Positions 54,801 to 63,914 of a DNA stretch of 64,000 bases are shown here, one piece after another. The stretch spans positions 2,200,501 through 2,264,500 of the forward strand of contig CAMRHE010000068.1 of assembly GCA_947044405.1 (NCBI GenBank), read 5' to 3'. The stretch comes from Leptodactylus fallax. Its lineage: Eukaryota > Chordata > Amphibia > Anura > Leptodactylidae. Under the pieces are notes generated by a model that was not told where the DNA came from, made no database searches, and saw only the letters and a list, made by a program, of their open reading frames with translations. Each line of letters opens with the position of its first letter. Position 1 is the stretch's first letter. The translations under genes and the position numbers were made by a program.

Positions 54801-57243
54801 CCCATAGACAGGTTACATGGCAGCGGCCCCCATAGACAGGTTACATGGCAGCGGGCCCCATAGACAGGTTACATGGCAGCGGGCCCCACAGACAGGTTAC
54901 ATGGCAGCGGGCCCCATAGACAGGTTACATGGCAGCGGGCCCCACAGACAGGTTACATGGCAGCGGGCCCCACAGGCAGGTTACATGGCAGCGGGCCCCA
55001 TAGACAGGGTACATGGCAGCGGGCCCCATAGACATGCCGGTCACTTACAGGATCCCATCCAGCCAGAGCCTGCGGTGACTGATGGAAATATTACCAGACA
55101 CGCGACCTGTCGCTGGAGGGATTTCTGCTTCACCAGAAATATCACAATATCTGTACAAGCGTCATCAGGTGTCCCAGCGCTGGCGGATATACAGACACTA
55201 CACGACCCTGGAGGTCCCACAAACCTGCTGAATCTGCCAGTGTTGTATGTCCACATCTGCCCCCTCCCCCCACGGCAGCCAGCTGTGTGTACAATGACAT
55301 ACTGTCCAGGCCTGCGCTGACCTCAGCAAATAAACCATCCTCCAATAACTAACACAATTCAATAGATCATGTATGGGGATATTTGGTGGCACCTCTGATC
55401 ATGTGCGCCGGCCCCCTCACAGACAGCACACACGTGTAATGTCCCAGCATGTGCCGCCCACACAGGCGCTGGAAACTCCCGTTATTTATATACAGAAATC
55501 CCCACACAGCACTGAGCAGCAGCCAATCAGCCTGCTGACAGGAAGAACTATCATAGGCACCAACTTTTACTATAGGGTTGTGCAGGGTGTCATGGCACAG
55601 TGGTGTCAGTAGTTTCGGGTGTCACCGGGCTCTTACCTTGGGGGTGTAATGAGGCTTTTTCTATAGGGGTGTATAGGCTGTCACTATATTTTGGGAGTCA
55701 TGAGACACTAAGGGTGTGTGGGTGTCATGGCACTCTAGGGATGTGTCAGTAGTTTTCAGGTGTTGCAGGACTCTCACCTTAGGGGTGTATAGGCTGTCAC
55801 TATAATTTGGGTGTCATGAGTTTCTTACTATAGGGGTGTGCAGGGTGTCATGGCGCACTCTGGATGTGTCAGCAGTTTTCGGGTGTTGCTGGGCTCTTAC
55901 CTTGGGGGTGTGTGGGGTGTAATGGGGCTTTTACTATAGGGGTGTATTGGCTGTCACTATAATTTGGGTGACCTGAGACTCTTATTATAGGGGTGTGCAG
56001 GGTGTCATGGCACTCTCAGGACATGTCAGTAGTTTCCAGGTGTCACCGGGCTATTACCTTAGGGGTGTATCGGCTGTATAGGCTGTCTCTATAATTTGGG
56101 TGACCTGAGACACTTACTAAGGGCGTGCAGGGTGTCATGTCACTCTCGGGACGTGTCAGTAGTTTTCGGGTGTCTCCGGGCTCTTACTTTGGGGGTGTGC
56201 AGGGTGTAATGGGGCTTTTACTATAGGGGTGTAATAAGCTGTCACTATATTTTGGGTGTCATCAGACCCTTCCTATAGGGTGTGCAGGGTGTCATGTCAC
56301 TCTCGGGACGTGTCAGTAGTTTTCGGGTGTCTCCGGGCTCTTACCTTTGGGGTGTGCAGGGTGTAATGGGGCTTTTACTATAGGGGTGTAATAAGCTGTC
56401 ACTATATTTTGGGTGTCATGAGATGCTTACTATAGGGTGTGCAGGGTGTAATGGGGCTTTTACTATAGGGATGTAATAGGCTGTCACTATATTTTGGGTG
56501 TCATCAGACACTTCCTATAGGGTGTGCAGGGTGTCAAGTCACTCTCTGGATGAGTCAGTAGTTTTCGGGTGTCGCCGGGCTCTTACCTTGAGGGGGTGCG
56601 GGGTGTAATGGGGCTTTTACTATAGGGGTGTAATAAGCTGTCACTATATTTTGGGTGTCATGAGACTTCCTATAAGGGTGTGCAGGGTGTCATGTCACTC
56701 TCTGGATGTGTCAGTAGTTTTTGGGTGTCGCCGGGCTCTTACCTTGGGGGGTGTAATAGGGCTTTTACTATAGGGGTGTAATAGGCTGTTACTATATTTT
56801 GGGTGTCATCAGACCCTTCCTATAGGGTGTGCAGGGTGTCATGTCACTCTCTCGTTGAGTCAGTAGTTTTCGGGTGTCGCCGGGCTCTTACCTTTGGGGT
56901 GTGCGGCGTGTCGAAGAGGCGCAGCTTGCGGAAGGTCTTGTGCGGCGGGGTGCCGGGGCAGTCCGGGATCGGGGAGCTGGATCCTTCCCGCTGCAGCCTC
57001 CGGTACGGGGACGGGGAGCCGCACATGAAGTAGTCTCCGGGGGGATTTGACAGGCGATGAGCCGATGCCCTCCTCCTCGTAGTCCTCGTCCCAGGGCCGG
57101 CTCCCGGGGCTCTCGTGCGGAGGCTGCCCGCTGGGGGAGTCTGACTCCTGGAAGGCCGAGTCCTCGCCCGTGCTGTTGCCGTCCTCCTCCTCGCAGTCGC
57201 TGCCGGAGAACACCAGCTTCTGGCGTATGTCAGGGAAACTCAT
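48662..57243 (-). CDS. WEE1: WEE1 G2/M checkpoint kinase, complete gene (11 coding exons, joined; one apparent frameshift)
   Basis: WEE1 is the nuclear kinase that phosphorylates CDK1 on Tyr15 and delays entry to mitosis (family knowledge). Exons: 57243-56892, 52101-51896, 51684-51618, 51533-51361, 51080-50959, 50535-50389, 50303-50208, 50117-50032, 49802-49632, 49097-48952, 48812-48662. All introns are GT-AG with compatible phases. Discounting one C in exon 1 the frame is 1,716 nt, that is 571 residues plus TGA (human 646; the frog N-terminus is shorter). Kinase landmarks: glycine loop GSGEFGAVY (232-240), Lys254 in YAIK, catalytic loop HMDIKPSN with Asp352, and DLG at 389-391 in place of DFG. 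These match human K328, D426 and D463 with a constant offset of 74. The C-terminus SVSLTIY is identical to human. Synteny with SWAP70 favours the somatic WEE1 over the oocyte paralogue WEE2. Confidence 0.96.
48952..49097 (-). CDS. WEE1: WEE1 exon 10
   Basis: Codes residues 474-521 plus two bases (146 nt), [13 protein letters not shown] to ALLQ. Acceptor CTCCAG|CTT, donor CAGAA|GTAAGT. End of the kinase domain, then the conserved [15 protein letters not shown] segment. Confidence 0.96.
49632..49802 (-). CDS. WEE1: WEE1 exon 9
   Basis: Codes residues 417-473 (57 codons), [15 protein letters not shown] to EFMDLFK. Acceptor CACTAG|GAT, donor AAG|GTAAGT, phase 0. Kinase C-lobe helices, including [13 protein letters not shown]. 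Confidence 0.97.
50032..50117 (-). CDS. WEE1: WEE1 exon 8 (DLG motif, activation loop)
   Basis: Codes residues 388-416 (86 nt), [16 protein letters not shown] to NEVLQE. Acceptor AAACAG|GTG, donor GAG|GTGAGT. DLG replaces DFG, as in all WEE1 kinases. Confidence 0.97.
50208..50303 (-). CDS. WEE1: WEE1 exon 7
   Basis: Codes residues 356-387 plus one base (96 nt), [12 protein letters not shown] to RRVTYKI. Acceptor CCGCAG|GTA, donor ATAG|GTAACT. Encodes the acidic, variable insert between catalytic loop and DLG motif; DEADDEDGG parallels human EEGDEDD. Confidence 0.95.
50389..50535 (-). CDS. WEE1: WEE1 exon 6 (catalytic loop)
   Basis: Codes residues 307-355 plus one base (147 nt), [13 protein letters not shown] to MDIKP. 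Acceptor CCCAG|GTG, donor CCAA|GTAAGT. Contains the catalytic Asp352 in HMDIKPS. Confidence 0.97.
50959..51080 (-). CDS. WEE1: WEE1 exon 5
   Basis: Codes residues 266-306 plus one base (122 nt), [14 protein letters not shown] to QNEYCN. Acceptor CTACAG|GCA, donor AACG|GTGAGT. Contains the C-helix Glu (LREVYAH) and the hinge NEYCNGG. Confidence 0.96.
51361..51533 (-). CDS. WEE1: WEE1 exon 4 (glycine loop and catalytic Lys)
   Basis: Codes residues 209-265 plus two bases (173 nt), [13 protein letters not shown] to LAGSVD. Acceptor CCACAG|CGG, donor GACGA|GTAAGT. Holds [11 protein letters not shown] and the ATP-binding Lys254 in YAIKRSKK. Confidence 0.97.
51618..51684 (-). CDS. WEE1: WEE1 exon 3
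   Basis: Codes residues 186-208 (67 nt; the first base completes Asp186), [16 protein letters not shown] to MRPAK. Acceptor CTTTAG|CTC, donor AAG|GTGACG. Acidic linker before the kinase domain. Intron 3 is only 84 bp. Confidence 0.94.
51896..52101 (-). CDS. WEE1: WEE1 exon 2
   Basis: Codes residues 118-185 plus two bases (206 nt), [15 protein letters not shown] to RRKRAHWN. Acceptor CCGCAG|AGT, donor AATGA|GTGAGG, phase 2. Contains the conserved [10 protein letters not shown] motif and the basic RRRKR stretch of the nuclear N-terminal domain. Confidence 0.96.
52600..54200. repeat. ~46-bp minisatellite in WEE1 intron 1 (CAGACAGCTGACAGTATACAG)
   Basis: About 30 units with GACAGCTGACAGTATACAGC, TATATATACA(G/C) and ACTACATGCCTGCA. 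Regular from about 53140 to 54170 and degenerate at the left. Length changes come from the TATA/CACA dinucleotide stretch. Confidence 0.92.
54265..55035. repeat. 28-bp minisatellite in WEE1 intron 1
   Basis: About 27 units of GACAGGTTACATGGCAGCGG + GCCCCATA. Sequence is nearly identical between units, with a few marker variants (GGCCCCCAT, CAGGCAGG, CAGGGTAC) that recur in blocks. The period is not divisible by three, yet the array is open in all plus-strand frames. Confidence 0.95.
55560..56880. repeat. Degenerate array carrying copies of the WEE1 exon 1 splice donor
   Basis: Units of about 120-240 bp combine GGGTGTCGCCGGGCTC, TTACCTTGGGGGTG, GGGGCTTTTACTATAGGGG, CTGTCACTATATTTTGGG and GTGTGCAGGGTGTCATG. 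The real exon 1 donor (GT at 56891-56890, minus strand) lies in the outermost copy. On the gene strand eight further donor-like copies occur, with GT at about 56741, 56585, 56343, 56186, 56056, 55899, 55776 and 55635; most read AAG|GTAAGAGC. Confidence 0.85.
56892..57243 (-). CDS. WEE1: WEE1 exon 1 (start codon; 1-nt frameshift)
   Basis: Starts [19 protein letters not shown] with ATG at 57243-57241; the only upstream in-frame candidate is a GTG. It contains [15 protein letters not shown] and [10 protein letters not shown], both conserved regulatory segments. Directly after SPVKSP, a run of six C (plus-strand G at 57039-57044) throws the frame: the expected continuation ([14 protein letters not shown] to [11 protein letters not shown]) lies one base away. 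Exon length is 352 nt; 351 would be 117 codons ending in phase 0 at AAG|GTAAGA. Either an assembly or sequencing error, or a real disabling allele. Confidence 0.93.
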
Positions 57244-57830
57244 GATCGCGGCGGTTGCCGTCACCAGAACAAGCGACGGTTCACCAGGGAAAACGGCTGA
57301 TCCTGCAGGAGCGGTGCGTGAGGAGAAGCCGCCCTGGGGCGCTCACCATGATACAGGGAGCGGAGCGGGTGTGTCCGGGCGCTGTCCGCACGTCTCCGGG
57401 GCTGGCTGCGTCACTCGGCTCTGTAAACCACAATAATCCGGCCGTTCAGTTTGCGCCGCTCCGTCCAGTCAGCCTGGCGCGACCGTTAGTCACAGGAGGT
57501 GGAGGACTGGGCGGACCGCTGGAAGCGCGCAAGCGCCGACGTCACGAGGCGGGGCCAGACCCGCCCAATGCGAGCGCGCACACCTCTGACGACGGGAGGC
57601 GGGGCCACGGCCGACCAATGGCTGCGCCCAGCCGGTTTCAAAATGTCTCCGGCAGCGAAGACCTGAGAGCCTCGTGCGCGGCCACCAGAATTTGGCGCGA
57701 ACTGATGGCGAGGGGCGTGTCGTGAATCATGTGACTTTGATGATAAACATACACTGCCCCTCCCCCACCGGGACACGTAGGCTGTGACGCACGGAGGAGC
57801 CGCCTCCCCCTCCCCCACCGTAGTGTCCCA
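57244..57830 (-). promoter_or_regulatory. WEE1: WEE1 promoter / CpG-rich 5' region
   Basis: GC- and CpG-rich block directly upstream of the WEE1 ATG. Visible sites: two CCAAT pentamers on the plus strand (57565-57569 and 57615-57619, 50 bp apart), an E2F-like TTTGGCGCGAA at 57691-57701, a CRE-like GACGTCAC at about 57538-57545, and a CHR-like TTTGAA (minus strand) at 57642-57637. No TATA box. CCAAT with E2F or CHR sites is typical of cell-cycle genes. The start site itself is not visible. Confidence 0.6.
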
Positions 57831-57939
57831 TTAAGTGATCTGAGGGGCAGAATGGGGCGGACATCACTGGTGTGTGTAGAGGCACGTCACTTAGGTATAA
57901 ACAGCAGGGTGCTTCCTTATATTCTACCGACATAGTTGT

Positions 57940-58860
57940 CACCCCTAGTTACCTCAGTGTATAAACCTGAGCGAACACCCGTATTTTACCTCTTATATTT
58001 ACCTCAGAGTACAGATTTTAGGATACACTAAGTATTAAATTAGGTGTACAACAACTGACTACTTTGGTAGTATAACTGGAAGCCCCCTCAAATTACTTTA
58101 CATCCTGCATATTATACAGTGACCTCTTAATATTTTACCTCAGACATAATATACAGTGACCTCCTCATATTTAGCTCAGACATATAATATACAGTGACCC
58201 CCTTCATATTTTACCCTATACATATAATACAAGGTGACCCCCTCATATTTACCTCAGGTGATTCATATTTACCTCAGACATATATAATACAAGGTGACCC
58301 CCTTCATAGTTTACCTCAGAAATATAATACAAGGTGACCCCTTCACATTTTACCTCAGACATATAATATACAGTGACCTCATATTTTACCTCAGACATAT
58401 AATATACAGTGACCCCCTCATATTTTACCTCAGACATATAATATACAGTGACCTCCTCATATTTTACCTCAGACATATAATATACAGTGACCTCATATTT
58501 TACCTCAGACATATAATATACAATGACCTCTTCATAGCTTACCTCAGTCATAAAATACACAATGATCCCCTCATATTTTACCTCAGACATATAATACATG
58601 GTGACCCCCTCATATTTTACTTTAGACATATAATATACAGTGACCCCCTCATATTTTACCTCAGACATATAATATACAATGACCTCCTCAAATTTTACAT
58701 CAGACATATAATATACAGTAACCTCCTCATATTTTACCTCAGTCATAAAATACACAATGATCCCCTCATATTTTACCTCAGACATATAATACATGGTGAC
58801 CCCCTCATATTTTACGTCAGACATATAATACAAGGTGACCCATTCCTATTTTACCTCAGG
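57940..58860. repeat. ~30-39-bp minisatellite upstream of WEE1
   Basis: Units of CCTCATATTTTACCTCAGAC + ATATAATATACAGTGACCC, about 20 copies between 58115 and 58860, with more diverged copies from 57940. Begins about 0.7 kb upstream of the WEE1 ATG. Confidence 0.9.
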
Positions 58861-58864
58861 TCTC

Positions 58865-61345
58865 CAGGTTTTGTTGCTCACAGTCTTCCTGTGTCTCCTC
58901 CATGCTCTCTCCCGCTATATAACCTACATACCCCCCTCACATATTCCGCTTTCCCCGTTATTTGCCTCCTTTCCAGCACACAACACTCACTCATTATAAT
59001 TTACATGATACATTACATTATAATACATGTAGTAATATATACGCTATACATCCTGATATATAGTGGGGGTCCTCGCATCCCTTACAATATAATGATGAAT
59101 AAACTATTAGTAACACCCCAAAATCTAATAAAATCTTCAGTACCCCCGGCCAGGCGTGTACCTGTAAATCTCGTCAGGTCATCGATCAGAATCTAATTAA
59201 TCCCTTTACAGAAATGATGTCACCAGGGATGGTGTCCGGACAATGTCCCATCCACACCGCCGACCACCATGACATGTCACATGGTATCAGCCAGAAGGGG
59301 CCCACACATATGGGTGTTATAATAAATTGGGGTGTAGAATGTGACATTTATTACTCACACACGTCAGTAAGGCTGGGTTCACATCTTTTAGGGAATCCGC
59401 CCTCTGCCACAATTCTCAGGGCTGATTACAATGGGGGGCATTTATCAAGCGTCTTGTGCCCTTTTTCTTCTAATTCTGCCCCATTTCTTTTAGTTCTGTG
59501 CTGTGTACTGAAGATTTATCGTGTGTTTGCGGCTATATCGAAGGCTTTTACGCCTTTATATCAGGGCGTGACATATCTGTAATAATATTTTACAGGGAAT
59601 TCATGATGTGCCCCTTTTTGTTAAAAAGGGGCAACTGCACTCCAGTACCTAGGCAAATAAACCCGCATTATCTGACAGCATTGGAATCACATGAGGTGGA
59701 TTTTGAGCAAGATTTATGATACAATTGCGCTTATTAGTATATTAGGTGCACGAAATGAAGAGACATAAAAAATGCGCATATCAAAAAAAAAGCGTCCAAA
59801 CACTACAAATCATAAACAACCTGCAAAATGGCGCAGTTTTCCAGCAATTCATAAAATCAGAGCATAGAGAAAAACGTAATCGTAACGTCCACAAAAATGA
59901 CTCACCAAAACCACTCTAAGCGTGTGCTGCTGTGAATTAAAGGCACAGGGGGCACACGGGGATGTCACCCGTGTGCCGCCCGTGCACGAGCCGTGTTTCC
60001 GCGGCTCCTTTCATTAAAGCAATAGGAGCCACAGAAGCAATGGCCGCAAAATAGGACAGGAATAGGACCTGTTCTATATTTTGCGGCCCACACACGGGAC
60101 CGTGAAATAAAGGTTTTTTAAGTATAAAGGTTTTTTATTTTTAATGCAGGCACAGATGGCGTTACAACAGGGCTATATGGGACACTAAACCCCCAGCCCA
60201 TAAGGACCTGTAGGTGCTTTAGTATCATCCTGACAGGTTCCCTTTACTTCAGAATCTTAGAAAGTGGCAGAACTTGTCACTATAGTCATTATATTTATGT
60301 ATCTAAAAGCAGAAAACTACATTTATTCACATTTTACCAACTTATATGTAGATTCTGAAGATTTTGCTTTTTTTTTTAAACAGATCCATCTGGAGAGAAA
60401 GTTCCCATCCTTGTATTTATGGAGGAGCCCCGTCATTACTACTACATTCAGCTTGTATGGACGATTATCATTACCAGTAAGTTCCCTTTTAGTTTCCTAT
60501 TTTTATGGTTATTCCCGATGACCATGAGAATAGTTTTGGTGCAAACTTCGACTTTTCATATCACTTCCCGTTGCAGCATGACGGGTCTTGTTATGAAGAT
60601 TCATCTGATCTGTCATATTGTTGTATACCGTGCAGGATTAAGCAATGCCCCAGTCTTCTGCAGACTGGCCATAGTAATACTTGTGTCACCCCGGGCTTAG
60701 TCATGACCTGTGGTGCTGAGTCACCTGTCTGAGGCGGCAGAGCAGTGAAATCCTATTTATATCTTACTACTACTTCCTGTAAATATTACACATTACCATT
60801 CAGGCTTCGTATTGGCAGCACGTTGCCTGCAGGCTGTATACTTGTGTGCACTGCAACAGCAATAACGTCTGGACTGTGTCACAGACTAATCCGCTCCTAG
60901 AAACCTAGAGACCCCTCAGCGCTAAGAGAACTGCTATACATGCTGCGCAGAGCAATCTCACTGTGCAAATGCTGATTTTTATATTGCATTTTATATCATG
61001 TGATATAGCCAGATATGGTAAGTTGCATCTCAGCCCATGTGGCTATGCCAGGGTACACAAGAGGCCAACACCTCTACAAGTGGGCAGTGTCATCATTACA
61101 CAATGGCGTCTCCATAATAATTCATGACCTAGGATTATGTGACAACAAATGTAGAGAAGTATTTATACCAATTGCTGTATGAAAGGTACAAGATAATATT
61201 CCCCATAGGAAGATGTTTTCATTCTCATGTTTATCCAGTCAATTTGCATCGTCCTGTTGTGCGACTAGTGTCACCAAGAGGCATCCAGCAGAGAAATTTT
61301 GTACATGTAGGAGTTTTACTTTAAGCAAATAGGCTTTGGGTGGAG
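58865..61345. other. WEE1 upstream flank, unassigned
   Basis: No exon recognised; ZNF143, the human neighbour on this side, is not visible. About 59945-60110 resembles a dispersed frog repeat (GCCGTGTTTCCGCGGCTCC; GCGGCCCACACACGGGACCG). Confidence 0.4.
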
Positions 61346-61350
61346 ATTTA

Positions 61351-61685
61351 GGCTAAGGCCCCACGTAGCGGGCCGCAGCAAAAAAGCGCTGCAGGGAAAA
61401 CCGGGGTGCATTGCAGTTTTCCTGCATCTCTTTTTACAGAAAGTCCGCAGAGGAAACCTTTCAGCTGCCATTATACCCATAGGGAAACCGCTGGCATTTC
61501 CGTAGGTATAATTGACATGCTGCGATTTCCAAATCTGCAACGGTTTTGGAAATTGCAGCATTTCCGCTGCGCATATTTTTCTGCAATGTGTAGATGGGAC
61601 TTGCTAGAATCCCATTCACTTTGCAGTGACTGTAAAACGTCGCGGCCAAACCGTAGCGTTTACACCATGTGGGGCCCGGCTTTAA
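61351..61685 (+). mobile_element. TTAA-type MITE, most complete copy
   Basis: Left end GGCTAAGGCCCCACGTAGCG and right end ATGTGGGGCCCGGCTTTAA form imperfect terminal inverted repeats (GGCCCCACAT core). The flanks read TTTA and TTAA. Palindromic internal segments (ATACCCATAGGGAAACC; GGTTTTGGAAATTGCAGC) recur in the copies at 32263-32600 and 41132-43258. No coding potential. Confidence 0.6.
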
Positions 61686-61689
61686 GGTG

Positions 61690-63220
61690 ATATACTTGGT
61701 GTGTCTGACACTCAGGACAGGCATTAGCGGAGTATATCATGTCCTGCCCCCTTCATTACAATCTGTACTATGCAAGTACTCAAGGACTGCCCTGTTTGCC
61801 AAGTGTTAGACAAGTCAGGTAAGGCCACAGGAAGAAGTCAATAGTGGCAGACCCGGAATGGGGCCTCTAACAACATTAATATTTAGGGAGGGGTCCAGTA
61901 TTTTGGAAAAGATGTTTTTGAGTTTAGGCTAGAATAAGTCTTTTTGGCAACTCTCAGACCTTGATAGGGTTACACAGGCTGACTTGACATGTAAATGGAC
62001 CTCCCTTTTTGATCTGCGGTCACCCCATCAAACCTCTTTATGCATAGACTTTTCTGAACTCTTTCTTTCCTATGGCCAGTCCTAGATGACACAACTTGTG
62101 AAGGTTGTAAAGATCATATTGTTGTGAGACAGTGCTGGTGTTTGGGCCTCATGCACTAGGCTGTATTACAGTTACAGTAATACCTCGTATACTCGCGTTT
62201 CTGAATGTATATATGAAGCCATAGATGTCCATGCAGCCTTACTGAACTTCCGTATGCCGGTGATTTTATACTTGGCATGCCCCAAGCATTTCCTTTTTAT
62301 GAAAGAAATCCTGTTTCTCCAATTTACGTGGGTTCACCATATGTTAGCACTCTGTGTGCCACTGTATAGTTTCCTGCCCATGGCGCTGCTGCTCTGTAAA
62401 CCAGGCCTCATTTTTCCCAGTAAATTGGAGCCTCGGCCACCAAGTATCATGATCGCTCTTCATCTGCCATTGGGTGCTACTGGAATGCAACTGTAGCTTT
62501 TACATAAAGTGGTGTATTCCTCCCAAAACATCTGTCACTTTATATCCCCATGACCTCTCTGGGTATCATCACAAGATATACTGATATGGTAATGAGATGT
62601 TCATACAAAATGTGGAAATAATATTTAGATAATGATGAGATTATCAAGTAATCCGGTGATTTAATCCACAGTAAAAAAAAAAAAAAAAAAAAGACAGAAC
62701 ATCTAATCCTGACCTGTAACAATGATAAAGAGATAGCATCACAGTAGAAGGCCAGACGCTACAGCTACTGCTGAAGATGGGGACATTATAGGCCCTTCAA
62801 TCAGTTTCACTCAGTTTTCCTTGTTTTAGGAATCCAACACAGAGTGATTTAAGGGATAATGAGCTTCTTTTGTCTAATTAAAGAGGACATTAGCCCTGGA
62901 CAGTCATTACCGGGATTAAAGGAGCCCTAATTAACATCCCAGTCCTTCCAGGAATGAGGCTCATCTATTCTATGCAACAGCCCAGCATTGTGCCTCATCT
63001 AAATATTGTAACCTAATAAACACTTACAGGAAACAATCACATCACTGAGGAAGTTCAGTTTCTACTGAGGCCATTATCGTTCTGATGTGAACAGTTACCA
63101 GCGAAATAATGGTGAAAATATCAGTAATGTACAATGTAATCATTCATAAATGTGATCCGTCTCCCATACACGAGTGAAAATCTAACCATTAGCAATATAT
63201 TATATAAGCATGGTATTAGT
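61690..63220. other. WEE1 upstream flank, unassigned
   Basis: No exon, RNA gene or element boundary recognised. An A run (19 nt) lies at 62672-62690. Confidence 0.35.
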
Positions 63221-63224
63221 GGTC

Positions 63225-63480
63225 GATTACAGTGCACATTATATTACTGTATGTACATATACAATATACTTTATATTACTGTGTGTGCATATACAATATA
63301 CATTATATTACTGTGTGTACATAGACATTATACTATTGTGTACATGGACATACAATACACATTATATTATTGTGTGCACGTGGACATATAATACACATGG
63401 CATTGCTGTGCTAGTGTAGTGTACATGGTGCTATTATGTAGTTACAATTCACTTGTTATTACTGCATTGGTACAACACAC
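63225..63480. repeat. Degenerate ~40-bp AT-rich tandem repeat
   Basis: About five units of ACATTATATTACTGTGTGTA + CATATACAATAT. Confidence 0.75.
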
Positions 63481-63914
63481 ATGAAATCATCAGGCTATGT
63501 TCACACATTTTGGATTTGCATCCTGCAAATCTACCATGTTTTACAAGATCTAAAGCAAAATGCTGAGACTTACAGTCAGATGTCTGTTGTAGATTACACT
63601 AGGTTTGCACTAGCACTGGGTATCCATTGGAGGACCATAAGAACAGACAAATGGACTGATAAAATAGCAGACACCAATAGAGTCCTAGGGACCCCACTGA
63701 CTATAATGGGGCCTGTCAGGTGTTCATCGGGTGTCTGTTCTTTTTAACTGAAATCATCGGATGTAAAAGTTGTGCTTGCAGGACTTTTTCATCCAGCAAT
63801 TTTAGACTAGGGAGACCGGGGACTCTCTGCTAGTTCCCCAGGCAAATGGACAAGTAAGTATATAATATTTGTTATTTGAAGCCTTGGTAGTAATTAAAAA
63901 ACACAACTGGAGCA

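Noticed and set aside
54266..55320. Repeat protein [26 protein letters not shown]
   Set aside because: The 28-bp array cycles through all frames; it is not a gene.
57243..57264. An earlier WEE1 start seven codons upstream
   Set aside because: The codon there is GTG; the first in-frame ATG is at 57243 and matches the human MSF start.
58249..59196. Frames of 194 and 300 codons upstream of WEE1 (YYMSEVKYEGV-type and its reverse)
   Set aside because: They follow the 30-39-bp tandem repeat on both strands and have no homology I recognise.
62254..62496. 80-codon hydrophobic frame starting MPVILYLACPKHF
   Set aside because: No splice context, no recognised family, and typical length for chance.
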